DNA of 64,000 nt, from NCBI GenBank assembly GCA_958510875.1, contig OY294067.1:138911726-138975725 (forward strand), written 5' to 3'. The stretch comes from Endomychus coccineus. Taxonomy: Eukaryota > Arthropoda > Insecta > Coleoptera > Endomychidae. Both the position numbers and the translations under genes were made by a program. Position 1 is the stretch's first letter; each line of letters opens with the position of its first letter. This document shows, in pieces, positions 1 to 10,476 of the stretch. The notes beneath the pieces were generated by a model that worked only from the letters and a program-made list of their open reading frames with translations, was not told the DNA's origin and searched no databases.

Positions 1-705
1 ATTTCCCACCTTTATTGTATTATAATAGCATTTTATCACTATAATATTGTTCTTAGAGTATAGTTATGGCTTTTTTTGCAAATCTATGTGAGAAAACATA
101 TACATTATTTATTTGAGGTCCGCTTGTGACATGGTGACATTTTTTTTTACTATACATATTAATTATAGAATATATAGGTATATAATACAACATCACCTGC
201 GCTTTTTCTAATTCAAGACGCGACAAAAATTTACTTCTGATGATATGTGGACCACGCCTACCAATATTATGAGATAAAAATTATTTTTGTAAAACAATTA
301 CAGGTAAAAATATTGTGTATCTTATGATGTTTTTTTTTCTGTATTTTTCTGTTTTAAGAGAATGTCCGATTTTCCGATCCAATAATGTCTAATCTATAAT
401 TTTAATCGGCTGTTAATAATTTCAACGTTATTAAATTCAATAATCTCATCAAATTAACTTATAAATATTTTAAAAAAAAATTAGGTAATAATGAAAGTTC
501 AATTGGAGATCAGGTAGATGAATAAATATAAATAGGTTAGTTATTAAAAAAAAACAGTACTATATATGTAATTAGTTATTATATTTATTATTATATGTAT
601 GATTTTTTGACTCCATTATTGGTATTTTCTTTTTCTGCTTGTTGTATTGGATGTTATAGGGTACATAGACAGTCGGTTCTAGGATTTTCGTTCAGTACTA
701 TTTGT

Positions 706-721
706 GGCCCTGAGAAGGGCC
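706..721 (-). promoter_or_regulatory. Histone mRNA 3' stem-loop (captured)
   Basis: The minus strand reads GGCCC TTCTCA GGGCC followed by ACAA, about 28 bases after the H2A stop codon. A conserved stem-loop with this shape, followed by an ACCA/ACAA-like tail, is the 3' processing signal of metazoan replication-dependent histone mRNAs. It shows that the source was a canonical, non-polyadenylated histone gene. It also argues for capture as genomic DNA rather than through a polyadenylated retrocopy. Confidence 0.85.
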
Positions 722-748
722 GATGATACTCTTGTTGTACGAGTTGAT

Positions 749-975
749 TTATGCCTTCTTTTCGGTTTTCTTGGGCAGCAATATTGCTTGAATGTTAGGC
801 AAGACTCCGATTTGAGCGATTGTCACACCTGACAATAGCTTGTTCAATTCTTCGGTTGCGGATGGACAATTGCAGATGACGGGGGATGATTCTTGTTTTT
901 TTATTGTCCCGGGATTCGTTATCGGCTAATTCCAAAACTCCGCCGGTCAAATATTGCATCACTGCGGCTAGATAG
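749..975 (-). pseudogene. H2A: Histone H2A 3' gene fragment captured in a transposon
   Basis: The minus strand reads the C-terminal two thirds of the H2A histone fold and tail: YLAAVMQYL, then [18 protein letters not shown]. After a frameshift at about 848-855 it continues [14 protein letters not shown] and [17 protein letters not shown] followed by a stop at 749-751. H2A is the nucleosome core histone; [14 protein letters not shown] is its most diagnostic stretch. The 5' end of the gene (N-terminal tail and first helices) is absent, and the homology stops at about 975 where a repeat begins. Apparent loss of two bases at the RN-DEE position breaks the frame, and several conserved residues are changed. 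This is a dead copy lying between direct repeats inside the 1-1648 element. Confidence 0.88.
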
Positions 976-1049
976 TTATTATGTTTATCATTATATGTAT
1001 GATTTTTTGACTCTATTATTGGTATTTTCTTTTTCTGCTTGTTGTAATC

Positions 1050-1255
1050 GACGAACTGCTGCAGCTGCTAGCTTCTGAATCAGTGATCGCGGACCTAAAG
1101 ATCTCATCTGTTTCATCATCACTGAAACAATATATATCTGACTCCCATTCATCCGGTATATCTTCATCTTCTTCTTCATCTTCATATTGGATTTATTCTT
1201 CCTCTTGACCATCTTTTTCAATTTCTTGGATTGCAGGAATAATGGGGTCAAGTTA
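1050..1255 (-). pseudogene. Acidic coding remnant, possibly a transposase N-terminus
   Basis: One minus-strand frame reads a strongly acidic segment, IPAIQEIEKDGQEEE, a stop, then YEDEEEDEDIPDEWESDI and FSDDETDEIF. A neighbouring frame is open for longer but gives a Lys/Met-rich peptide that looks like a shadow. Acidic, low-complexity N-termini are common in piggyBac-type transposases. No DDE domain is present, so the assignment stays tentative. Confidence 0.3.
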
Positions 1256-1653
1256 TAGATTAGAAATTATTAGATTGAAAAATCGGACATCCTTTTGAAA
1301 CATAGAAATATACAGAAAGAAAAAACATCATAAGATACACAATATTTTTGTCATTGTTTTATAAAAATAATTTTTATCTGATAATATTAGTAGGCGTGGT
1401 CCACATCATCAGAAGTAACATTTTGTCGCGTCTTGAATTAGAAAAAGCGCAGGTGATGTTGTATATACCTATATATTCTATAATAATTAATATGTGTAGT
1501 AAAAAAAAATGTCACTATGTCACAAGCGGACCTCAAATAAATAATGTATATGTTTTCTCACATATATATGTAAAAAAAGCCATATCTATACTCTAAGAAC
1601 AATATTATAGTGATAAAATGCTATTATAATACAATAAAGGTGAGAAATCTGCG

Positions 1654-1659
<6 letters not shown>

Positions 1660-1719
<60 letters not shown>
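1660..1719. repeat. (TA)n microsatellite
   Basis: About 60 bases of uninterrupted TA dinucleotides lie between the right end of the 1-1648 element (after a short GCGCGCGC run) and the first PLE terminal fragment. Confidence 0.95.
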
Positions 1720-1723
<4 letters not shown>

Positions 1724-1724
1724 T

Positions 1725-2159
1725 ATATTTGTATGTTTTCTTGGTATATTGGTTCGTATATATACTGATAATGAAATAAAAATTCTGTTTTATACGAACC
1801 AATATACCAAGAAAACATACAAATATTACAAATGGTTCAAGAATTTCAACAAAAGTATAAATACATATATATATATATATATATTTGTATGTTTTCTTGG
1901 TATATTGGTTCGTATATATACTGATAATGAAATAAAAATTCTGTTTTGACGTTTCGACAACGTTTATTGCCTTTATCAAAATTGTTAATTGAATTAGTGT
2001 TTCCATGTAATTTAGAAAAGAATAGATGATTTCGATTAATGAAAATAAACGTTGTCGAAACGTCAAAACAGAATTTTTATTTCATTATCAGTATATATAC
2101 GAACCAATATACCAAGAAAACATACAAATATTACAAATGGTTCAAGAATATCAACAAAA

Positions 2160-2195
<36 letters not shown>
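1725..2195. mobile_element. Penelope-like element terminal fragments in opposed orientation
   Basis: Four pieces of the PLE terminal region found at 47.6-47.9 kb are arranged head to head: 1725-1796 (minus), 1795-1858 (plus), 1885-2040 (minus) and 2041-2165 (plus). Shared landmarks are CATACAAATATTACAAATGG, ACGAACCAATATACCAAG, and GACGTTTCGACAACG. (TA)n tracts sit at about 1861-1884 and 2163-2195. No coding part is present. Opposed terminal pieces are known from PLE insertions with inverted 5' or 3' extensions. Confidence 0.75.
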
Positions 2196-2199
<4 letters not shown>

Positions 2200-2200
<1 letters not shown>

Positions 2201-2408
2201 AAATGGCCAAGAAATGGGCTGATCTTATGAAACAAGTTATACCACGTCAAACTATATAAAATAACCTTCAATTTGAGCCCAAAAGGAGGAGTCTGCGATT
2301 TGTTTGCCGTAATGGGGGGCATCTTCAAAATTTGGACCAAATCTCCCAAATTTGGATTTTTATAAAAACTTTTGGATATTTTAACCTCATCTTTTTACCC
2401 CGAAAAAC

Positions 2409-2486
<78 letters not shown>

Positions 2487-4270
2487 CTGACCTAAAAAAG
2501 GCCCAGAAACCATTTTTAGGATGGTTCCACCAAATATTTCTTGTAGAAATTCTGGAATATCATTACTCTTATCACAAAACAACTTTTTCCACCTCCCCAA
2601 CCTCTATCAAATCTTTACGAACCTCGCCTCATTTTTCCGTAGAACGACTCCACTAAACTGGAAAAGGTGTAGAACCTAGGAAATATGTATAGAAAGACAA
2701 TAGCTAGTTATATCCAAAAACTCAAAAACATCGGCATATCTCCAATTTTAGATGTGCTGTTCTTGTTGTATCAAATTCTGGAGACAGAACCAGGAAAGTT
2801 TGGTGATTTGAACGACGTTTGTGTATTTTCGAAATTGCCATCCCGAGTCGACATAATGATTAATTGAGAACATTTTTCTACTTCGATATAAAGGTTTCGG
2901 AGTATTGGAATGTGAGTATGTAATTCATTTAGAAATAATATAAAGAATCTCAAAAACTACAAGCCTAAACTAATAGAACCTAACAACCGATTCAGATTCT
3001 CTAGAAAACCCCACATAACTAGTTAATTCGAACTAGGAAGAGTATTTTGAGAACAATAGCCTTCAGACTATTTTTCACACGAACATACTACATAAAATCA
3101 AAGTAGACGGGTGTATACAATACGTACGCTTATGAATTGGTATAATTAATGTATGATCATACGCCGGTATTTCACACTCGCATCCAATTCAATGTGAATA
3201 AACGTGGGTTATACCCCATGGTAATACCTAATTTGTCTATAAACGCAGAACAAAGAACTTCCATGGCATATAATTACTTCATTGCCAACATCATGAAAAG
3301 ATGGCAGTCACAATTAGTAAAGTAGGATTATTTAGAGTCATTTGGTATCAAGGTGTGTTCAAAGAGAAATAACACCGAATTAATCTAAACATGCTTTTGT
3401 CTTGCTTATACAATCGTTCATAATCAACATTAAATTAATCCTTCCTTGATTAGTTCAAGTTTTATCAATTTAAAACAATTGAGATAAGGAGATAATTTAA
3501 TAATCTAAGTATTACAAATTAAAATTGTCATCACATGAATGGAATGATACATGTTCATATATGTTCATATATGTTCATGTGCACCCTCATACTAGTCTGG
3601 AAGAAGTCGAGAAGAAATAATCACGACTACAATAATTCAATGTCATTAAAAAACTTCATTTCCTCTAATGAAAAGTTATTTGTTCCCTGGTATTTTACTG
3701 TACCAGAACAAGGTTGTAGGTCTTTTTATTGTGAGTCAATCAAATACGCGATCATAATTGTTAATTATAAATTAATTTTAATTATCATTTAAATGGAAAC
3801 CATATAATATTAATTATTACGTCTTCAACATATTCACTTTGACTTGAGAGATTAACACAAGACCACATCTACAGGTGTAGAGAATCTAGAGAAAGAGCAG
3901 ATAAACCATGAACCAGGGTGGTTAATTTTGAATTGGAAAATGCGAAATCAAATTTTATTAATATTCTCAGGGAAAAGTAGCTATCAATTTGATCCTGATT
4001 TAGATCAATGAAAAACTAGAGCTGTATACATATCAAGTCTTCTCTAAAGATGCTATATTATACAGATAGCCTTCAGACAATTTTTAGTCAAGTAGAGTTG
4101 TAGAGCGTTAAATAATCTTCCCAACGCATAGTGTATGTAGACAGCTGTTTACGAAGAAATCACTTTTTAGGTTTTCTTAAAAATTGGATCTTTATAAAAT
4201 GGTGAAAAAAGTAGTTTTCTCAAATATCAAACGAAACGAAATTTAAAAAACTAGAAATTATTGATACTTA
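2200..4270. other. No gene seen; one large (TA)n array
   Basis: The only clear structure is a (TA)n array at about 2409-2485. Short open frames here are either translations of TA dinucleotides or lack family motifs. A small tandem with unit CATATATGTT occurs at about 3555-3580. Confidence 0.5.
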
Positions 4271-5380
4271 CGAGGGCAATGTGAAAAGTCCCTGAAAAAT
4301 TAAACAAGAAATGATTTATTTGGTCAAAACTTATTTTATTTCTCAACTTAATCTCCTTGTAACCCGATACACTACGTCCAACGTTTTTCCAATTTTTCGA
4401 TCCCTTCTACATAATACGATTTCGGCAATCCTTCAAAATATGCGTTTTTATCAGCGATGACCTCATCGTTGCAGGCAAATCTTTCCGCTGAGCCATTTTT
4501 TCAAGTTTGGAAATAGATACAATCGCAGGGGGCCAAATCTTGAGAATATGGTGAATGACGAACCAATTCGTAGTGCAATTCATGCAATTTTGCCATCGCT
4601 TCAAATCGGCGTCGAATCTATCCAACAGCTCTGCATAATATACGCCGGTGATCGTTTTGCCTTTTTCAAGGTAATCGATATGGACGATCCCAAAAAACTG
4701 TCGCCATGACTTTGTTGGCCGATAAGCCTACTTTGGCCTTTTTCGGCTTCGATTCGTCAAAACAAGTACACTGCTTTTACTGTTCATCGGTCTTTGGTGT
4801 GTTGTGATGGATCCATGTTTCGTCCACGGTTACGAAACTGCCCAAAAAGTCCTTCTTATCGCGCTTGAACATTACCAAACACTCCTTTGAAGTTGTCACT
4901 CGGTCGCGCTTGTTGTCAACAGGGAGCAAATGCGGCACCCATCTGGCAGATAGCTCAACCCATTCGGTTGAGATGCCCATAGGCTCAGCAATCTCGTGCA
5001 CTTTAACTCGCCGACCGTCCAATATCATACCATGAATTTTATCTACGATTTCTGGGGTTGTAACCTCAACTGGACGACCAGAAAGTTCGGCATCCTTTGT
5101 GGTCATACTATCAGAAACGAAAATCAGTAAATGACTTGTGAATCGTTCGAATCGATAGTGAAGAGTCCCTATAATGTTTAACAAGCGATGGTTTGGTTAG
5201 CCACGCAAGAAATAATGTTTAATCAAGACGCGAAATACACTTTTTTCCATGTTTACAAACATCTTCAAGGTTGCTTGCTTTCGATGGGTGAATGACATAT
5301 CAGTCTGAAAATTTTAATGCGTTCTAGTTAAAGAGATGGTACACCAGAAATGCCACATGGGACTGCTCACCTAGCCCTCG
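4271..5380 (-). mobile_element. Internally deleted mariner transposon
   Basis: The element is bounded by TA dinucleotides and inverted ends starting CGAGGGC (left 4271, right 5380 as CTAGCCCTCG). The minus strand carries decayed transposase: VEVTTPEIVDKIHGMILDGR (HTH region) and FVTVDETWIHHNTP with the first catalytic Asp. A later frame reads LHELHYELVRHSPYS, the region of the third catalytic Asp. The block around the second Asp (HQDNA in the 32.7-kb copy) is missing. A family member of about 1.2-1.3 kb would be full length, so roughly 100-150 bp are lost. It is non-autonomous and shares its ends with the opposite-strand copy at 32,681. Confidence 0.85.
4777..5184 (-). pseudogene. Mariner transposase fragment (HTH to first catalytic Asp)
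   Basis: This 135-codon frame covers the middle of a mariner (DD34D) transposase. It includes the second HTH area and TVDETWIHH, whose Asp is catalytic. The N-terminal start is lost, and a frame change follows at TPKTDEQ, after which KPKKAKVGLSANKV continues in another frame. Mariner transposases cut and paste at TA sites. This copy cannot make an active enzyme because of frameshifts and the missing second catalytic region. Confidence 0.85.
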
Positions 5381-5382
5381 TA

Positions 5383-6570
5383 TATTGGATTTCATAGAGT
5401 TTACGTGCAATCATTTTATTCCACAGGATCTAATGATTAATACCGTAATGCACTTACCACTTGGTATCGAGTGAAATGGTTAATTTAACTTTTGAAATAA
5501 GCTGAAGGCCACAAAATATTTATAAAATTGTTTCCAACTTTAGTAATAATGTTATCTATACAACCGTTTTCGAAATATAATCCCTTCAAATATTCCAAAG
5601 GTGCCATAGGATCTTATTACTCAGTTCATAGATAGCACTGTATTTTATAAAAACACTTTCTAAGATTTATAATTCGATTTCGATTTTTTTGACTTCTATG
5701 TAGCTTCTTGAAGTTTTATTTACGAAGAAGTTGGAAAGTGGAATTTCGTTACGACGTCCAGTAGTCGCGATGAAACGAGGCAGCGAGCTGTAACAACCAG
5801 CAGCAACGATCATAAAATATGGTTTCAAAAATGTTCAGTTCTCGAAATCAAGAAGAATATCATCAAATAGTTCTAGTTGAAATCCATTTGAACCAAAACT
5901 CAATTCAATTTTGTCCTATATAAATTTAAAAAAAACGTATTCAAAAAAAACTATCTAGCATGATAGTGTATAAAAATACATCTATCGAGAGGAACTATTA
6001 TTATTGACATTAAGTTAATAAATGTTCATCATTACATCTTTATTAGGAAAAACATTTTTTATTTTAAAAACCTTAGTTAACATGACATTTCTGTAAATTA
6101 TCTCATTAAATATGTTTAAAGTGTGTAGTATTGAGAGAAATCATTATCGTAAGATGATGCTTTAGTATTTTTATGTGATGTAATAGTAACTGTCTCTGAT
6201 GCGTTCAATTAATTTGAGTAATCGGGTGGTACATACCTAGTTGACATGAACGAAGCTGATTGGTTATCAAGGTTAAAATTTGTAATTAAGCTTGAGAAAT
6301 TGTAAATAGAAGGCACATACTTAACTATTAGAGCATTACTCTCATTAAAAGGCATTGTAAAAAGTCTTTGACTCTTCGCTGTCGCAGTTCGTCGCGAACG
6401 TTAGCCATCGCAACCAAATTTCACCTAATAAGGTGTTGTATCACATTCGCACTATAAGATGATAGAGAACATGAAATCTTGTAATTCCTTATAAAACCCC
6501 CAGCTTCCCTTTATGTTGCCGTCATAAAGTACATCTTTTACAGACAGTCAATGTGCAACTATTACTGTGC
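5383..6570. other. No gene or recognised repeat seen
   Basis: AT-rich sequence without a long frame, terminal repeats or tandem arrays that I could recognise on either strand. Confidence 0.4.
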
Positions 6571-6633
6571 CTGATTGTTCTGTCGAAGATCGGCCGTTTG
6601 CATATATATACATACGGTCAACACAAGTAAAAA

Positions 6634-7178
6634 AATGAGCTTAGATCATAGTCATCCGAAATTAGCTTTTGGAAATAACGCTCCGCTAATTTCTTTTTAT
6701 GAACCATTCCTTACTGAGCTCAGCTCCCATCAAAGGTGTTTGCTTGCAGCACTAACACAAAAGACACGAATATTGAAATTGAGCACAACTAGTTTTCCCA
6801 GCAATAACAAAAAATGAAAGGGATAATACCACAATTTCAGACATGTGTGACTTAAAAACATATTGTCATGAGTCATTTGGTTCTCCCACTAGTGGATTTG
6901 ATATTGAAAAAGAAAAATATGAAAAGTGAGGGTCATTGGGACAGTCCTATATAGCTGATTATTCTGCACCTCTTAGGCTGCGAAGAAACGCAATTAAAAT
7001 TCAACCTAATACCTCAATGTTATGTCGCAGAACAGCAGTAGTTACAAGTGGAAGCAATATATTGTCATCAGAAAGAATGTTTAAAAATAAAACAGCAAAC
7101 AGAAATCGACAACTAAATTTGGGTTTGAATATTAAATTAAACAAACCCAATGCTAAATCGCATATTTTTAATCATTGA
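6634..7178 (+). pseudogene. Possible hAT-like transposase C-terminal remnant
   Basis: Two short plus-strand frames suggest a decayed transposase tail: LAALTQKTRILKLSTTSF near 6740-6800, then IQPNTSMLCRR and TSGSNILSSERMF, with a later NRNRQL. A TS...SER.F...R.R motif resembles the hAT C-terminal dimerisation region, but spacing is irregular and the intervening sequence has stops. It could be chance or another family. Confidence 0.25.
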
Positions 7179-7367
7179 TTTGTTTAAGTTGTTGAAAAAA
7201 TACATTTTTTTTGTAAATTCGGATATATGCCATGTTCACCTGAAATGTAATACTTTTCATGCTATATGATGTATTTCAATTATTGCATATTTATTATTCC
7301 ATTTATATAATTATTTTCTTACATTATAAATACGTTGTGTTATAATAGATGCAAAAAATTAGTGTGT

Positions 7368-7634
7368 TCATAGTTTAATTTCAAAACTAATGTATAAAAC
7401 ATACACTTTCTGATCAATAATTATAGGTGCATAGGTATCTGTGCTGGCATTAATATTTCCAGCTGAGTGACAATATTGCTGATTGCCTAAACATTTTTTA
7501 CTACCAATCAGATGTGCTATAATCGTATAATGTGGTTTGTAGGTTTGTAAAGGATGTCTAAACTCTTCCCGGTTCTTGACTGGACTAGGAAGAAAGCGTA
7601 ATTTACTAGCAGAAAGATCATAATCAGCGTTCAT
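7368..7634 (-). other. Unrecognised 88-codon open frame
   Basis: The minus-strand frame starts at an ATG and reads a mixed-composition peptide (for example LRFLPSPVKNREEFRHPLQT) without a signal peptide, membrane segment or familiar motif. It is isolated, with no promoter or splice context that I can point to. It may be chance in AT-rich DNA. Confidence 0.12.
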
Positions 7635-7686
7635 TTAGGTTAGAAGCATAACATTAAAATTACTATATGAAACGAGAACTCCGGTA

Positions 7687-8030
7687 CTCTTCATTTCTTC
7701 GAATTTTCGATCATAAAATATCATTTGTTTCTGAATTTCAACCAGTTAAATAGCTAAGAATATGTCAATTACCAGTGTTTTATCATCATGCACCGAAGAT
7801 CTCAATTTGCTAAACAAATCTCCAATAAAGTTCTTCTTAATGCTCCTATCCCTGCCAGTAACTGTTGGTCAGTACTTTTCATTTCTTCGAATGTCGATGA
7901 TAAAATAACATTTCGCAATACCACCTATGTGGTTGGATATCTAAGAATATATATATGTCAGCAATTTCCTAGTGTTTAAAGATTATTCGCAATTTGTTAA
8001 ACAAATCTCCATGAGAAGTTCTCAATTCAT
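7687..8030. repeat. Diverged tandem duplication, about 185-bp unit
   Basis: Two adjacent copies share CTTCATTTCTTCGAAT versus TTTCATTTCTTCGAAT, then CTAAGAATAT, and end with CAATTTGCTAAACAAATCTCC versus CAATTTGTTAAACAAATCTCC. Divergence is moderate and the unit is not coding. Confidence 0.65.
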
Positions 8031-8850
8031 TAATTGTATTGATCACTATGAGCTCTATCATCAGCAAATTCCAATAATTAGAGTAAAATAATAACATCGA
8101 TGTAAGACTGAGGACATTTCTAATCTATTTCAACCTATAATGTTGACTGGCTGGCTTTTGTATATCACCGTATTTAAAATAATATTTCATTATTGAACAT
8201 TATTTTATTTTTAAATACCTTGCCGAACATTTTCAAGTAAAGCAAAGCTACTGGTTTAGAAAATTGAAAACGTTATAACCAATTTTATAGATTGCTGGAA
8301 ATCAGACATCAAGACAATTTTTAGGAATGTGAAGGATAAATACCCCACACCGTCATTTTTGTTGGAATCATTTTATTTTGATCAATTTTTGTATAATTAT
8401 CATTGCTCGTTGTAAAATGGTAAATGCACATTTTCCACCATATCCTTTATTATTTATTGTAATTCATCGTCATCTCGTTTGTGAGAGCTTTATTTCTAGT
8501 TCCTTCGCCTACTAATATAACGCCATGATAATGGCATTACGTTGCATGTTTTAAAACAGTTTCAATTCGCCATTTCAGAACTGTTGTGAATGCTCACTCG
8601 AGGTCATTCAGAAAGAGGAGCACATGATCGAGAACTTTAACAGAGATTCTTCATCACTTTTTTAGTCATGCTGAGATTGGATAACAATAATTTATTATAT
8701 TTCAGAATAACGAAATTTTATGTTGATTTTATTCGTGAAATTTGCCTTATAAAGTAAACGTAAACGAAACAAACATTCGTAGAGATGCTTAAATATTTCA
8801 ATTAATGTTGCCATCATCAAACAGTTATAAAATAATACAATAATATAAGA
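8030..8850. other. No gene seen
   Basis: Unremarkable AT-rich sequence. Only short frames are present, and none shows a motif. Confidence 0.4.
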
Positions 8851-8854
8851 GGTT

Positions 8855-9164
8855 TTAACTTTCGGAAGTTGGAGAATTACACTCAAATTTACACAAAACT
8901 TGTAATATTTGATTTAGAAGTAATGCTCACAAATTGTTTCACCACACTGTGGCATTCTCAAAGATACGAGTTATCAGTTAATGCTGACAAATTATTTCAC
9001 TACACTGTAGCATTCTCAAAGCTATGAGTTATCAACTGATAACTCCTAGCTTTGAGAATACCACAGCGTGGTGAAACAATTTGATTTGTCAGCATTAATT
9101 CTAAATTAAATATTACAAGTTTTGTGTAACTTTGAGTTTAATTCTCAAACTTCCGAAAGTTACA
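8855..9164. mobile_element. Palindromic MITE with an extra duplicated arm
   Basis: The ends mirror each other: TAACTTTCGGAAGTT on the left, AACTTCCGAAAGTTA on the right. Inside, TTGTTTCACCACACTGTGGCA on the left pairs with CCACAGCGTGGTGAAACAA on the right. The left arm contains this segment twice in tandem, so the hairpin is asymmetric. A half copy of the family lies at 15,225-15,345. Confidence 0.75.
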
Positions 9165-9405
9165 ATGATTTTACACTTCGTAATCAACAAAACCATAAAT
9201 ATAAAAGAGGTTTGTTCAAAGAGTATCCCAACTTTGGATGTGCATGGTAACGGAGGTGACTAGGACCAATAATCCACAAAAGATTTTGAGATTATAGTTA
9301 CAGTTACTTCTTGAACGGACCCCGTATACATCAATTGAGTGCTGAAATTATTTCAAATTATTGTTATGTTTCACTAATAAACTATAACTGATTTCACACT
9401 GGATA

Positions 9406-9595
9406 CACTATAACACTATAAATAAGAAATAATCATCCTTATCCACTAAAAATACTGTTAAAGTCCTGAGATCCTTTCGGGTAACAAGTAGCCATCATCA
9501 AAGTAAACTCTGGTAGCCGAAAGGTCCTCAGTACTTTAACAGTATTTTTAGAGCATAAGGGTTATTATTTCTTATGTATAGTCTTAAGTTTCACC
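9406..9595. mobile_element. Palindromic MITE, family A copy 1
   Basis: CTATAAATAAGAAATAAT on the left mirrors ATTATTTCTTATGTATAG on the right. CCTTTCGGGTAACAAGTAGCC mirrors GGTAGCCGAAAGG. The centre holds CCATCATCAAAGT. The same design recurs at 12,726-12,965, with half copies at about 9985-10,040 and 21,865-21,955. Confidence 0.75.
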
Positions 9596-9984
9596 TCAAA
9601 CTTTGCCAAACCTAACAAGATGGTACAATTAGGTATTTTCCATTGCTACTCATTCCGGCATAATGATATCGTTCTTGGAAATTAAGTAATACCACATTAT
9701 AACCAATGCTTTCGAATAATCCTTGTCCTTAGTGTTAAATGAAGTGACACTGTACTTATTGTTTACTAATTATTTTCTTTATTTCCAGGTAAGTAAAATC
9801 ATTCGACTGGCTTGAAAATGAAGGAGCACGAGACCTTAAGACTAAAGACTGCAAACATGTGATAAAGTAAGAGTGGGGATCATTAAATATATGTATAATA
9901 TAATAATTGATATATTTCAATTTTGACATACACAGAGGCAACTTCGTTTATATCCTGTATAGTATTTTTAATATGGAGTATTTT

Positions 9985-10040
9985 TTCTAATCTTTAATAG
10001 TATTTTTAGTGTATAAGGGTGATTATTTCGTATATATAAT
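9985..10040. repeat. Half copy of palindromic MITE family A
   Basis: TTTAATAGTATTTTTAGTG followed by ATAAGGGTGATTATTTCGTAT matches the outer right arm of the 9.4-kb palindrome; no partner arm follows. Confidence 0.55.
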
Positions 10041-10476
10041 GCGTCCGAAGAATAAGAAAGTGGAAAGATAATTCAAACTTCTGAGCAATTTATACAGCTT
10101 CTCTGAAACATACAATAAATTCTATTCCATAGCCTGCACATTCGAACTAAAGTTGTAACCCAGGATATTAGTAAATTAAATGTATTTGTAGAGGTTTCGT
10201 CAGAAATTGTTCTATTTGCGGAAGAGTTAATCAATTCTAGCTATCGTCTACGATGTTATTCGTAATAAAATATAAAGGGAATCCCATACACATATAATCC
10301 TCAAATCGGTATCCACGACCTTTCGAATCACATACCACGTTCGAATAATATTCAACCTAGAATATTTGTGCTTATATTAGAAGATGCATTTGATTTTAAT
10401 GTTCCATTTTCGAACCATTCCAAAACCTCATAATTAATAAAGGAAATAAATGCATAAAATGACCCAAGCTTCTTGC

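Larger units (their letters stand above)
570..1048. repeat. Direct repeats bracketing the H2A insert
   Basis: A segment containing TATGTATGATTTTTTGACTC and a following T-rich run is present at about 570-650 and again at about 970-1048 in the same orientation. The H2A-derived sequence (about 650-970) lies exactly between them. The two copies differ at a few positions, so the duplication is not recent. The arrangement fits capture by repair or gene conversion with local duplication. Confidence 0.7.
1..1648. mobile_element. DNA-transposon-like element with about 400-bp terminal inverted repeats
   Basis: The first about 404 bases recur as a reverse complement at about 1249-1648, with scattered substitutions and small indels. 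The outer ends read ATTTCCCACCTTTATTG on the left and, reverse-complemented, ATTTCTCACCTTTATTG on the right. The left end coincides with the window edge, so the target duplication cannot be read. The interior holds a histone H2A fragment, a pair of about 80-bp direct repeats (about 570-650 and 970-1048) and an acidic coding remnant. This is the architecture of a non-autonomous DNA transposon or foldback element. The superfamily is not certain; a piggyBac-like origin is possible from the acidic remnant only. Confidence 0.8.

Noticed and set aside
991..1251. 86-codon Lys/Met-rich minus-strand frame as a gene
   Set aside because: A neighbouring frame gives the acidic transposase-like reading; the Lys/Met frame is its shadow.
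1605..2600. Long Tyr/Ile-repeat open frames on both strands
   Set aside because: They are translations of (TA)n arrays and PLE terminal DNA, not genes. The same applies near 29.6 kb, 47.6 kb and 49.7 kb.
9207..9325. Small element with GGTTTGTTCAA and TTGAACGGACC ends
   Set aside because: The inverted match is only 11 bp with mismatches and no duplication could be read; it may be chance.
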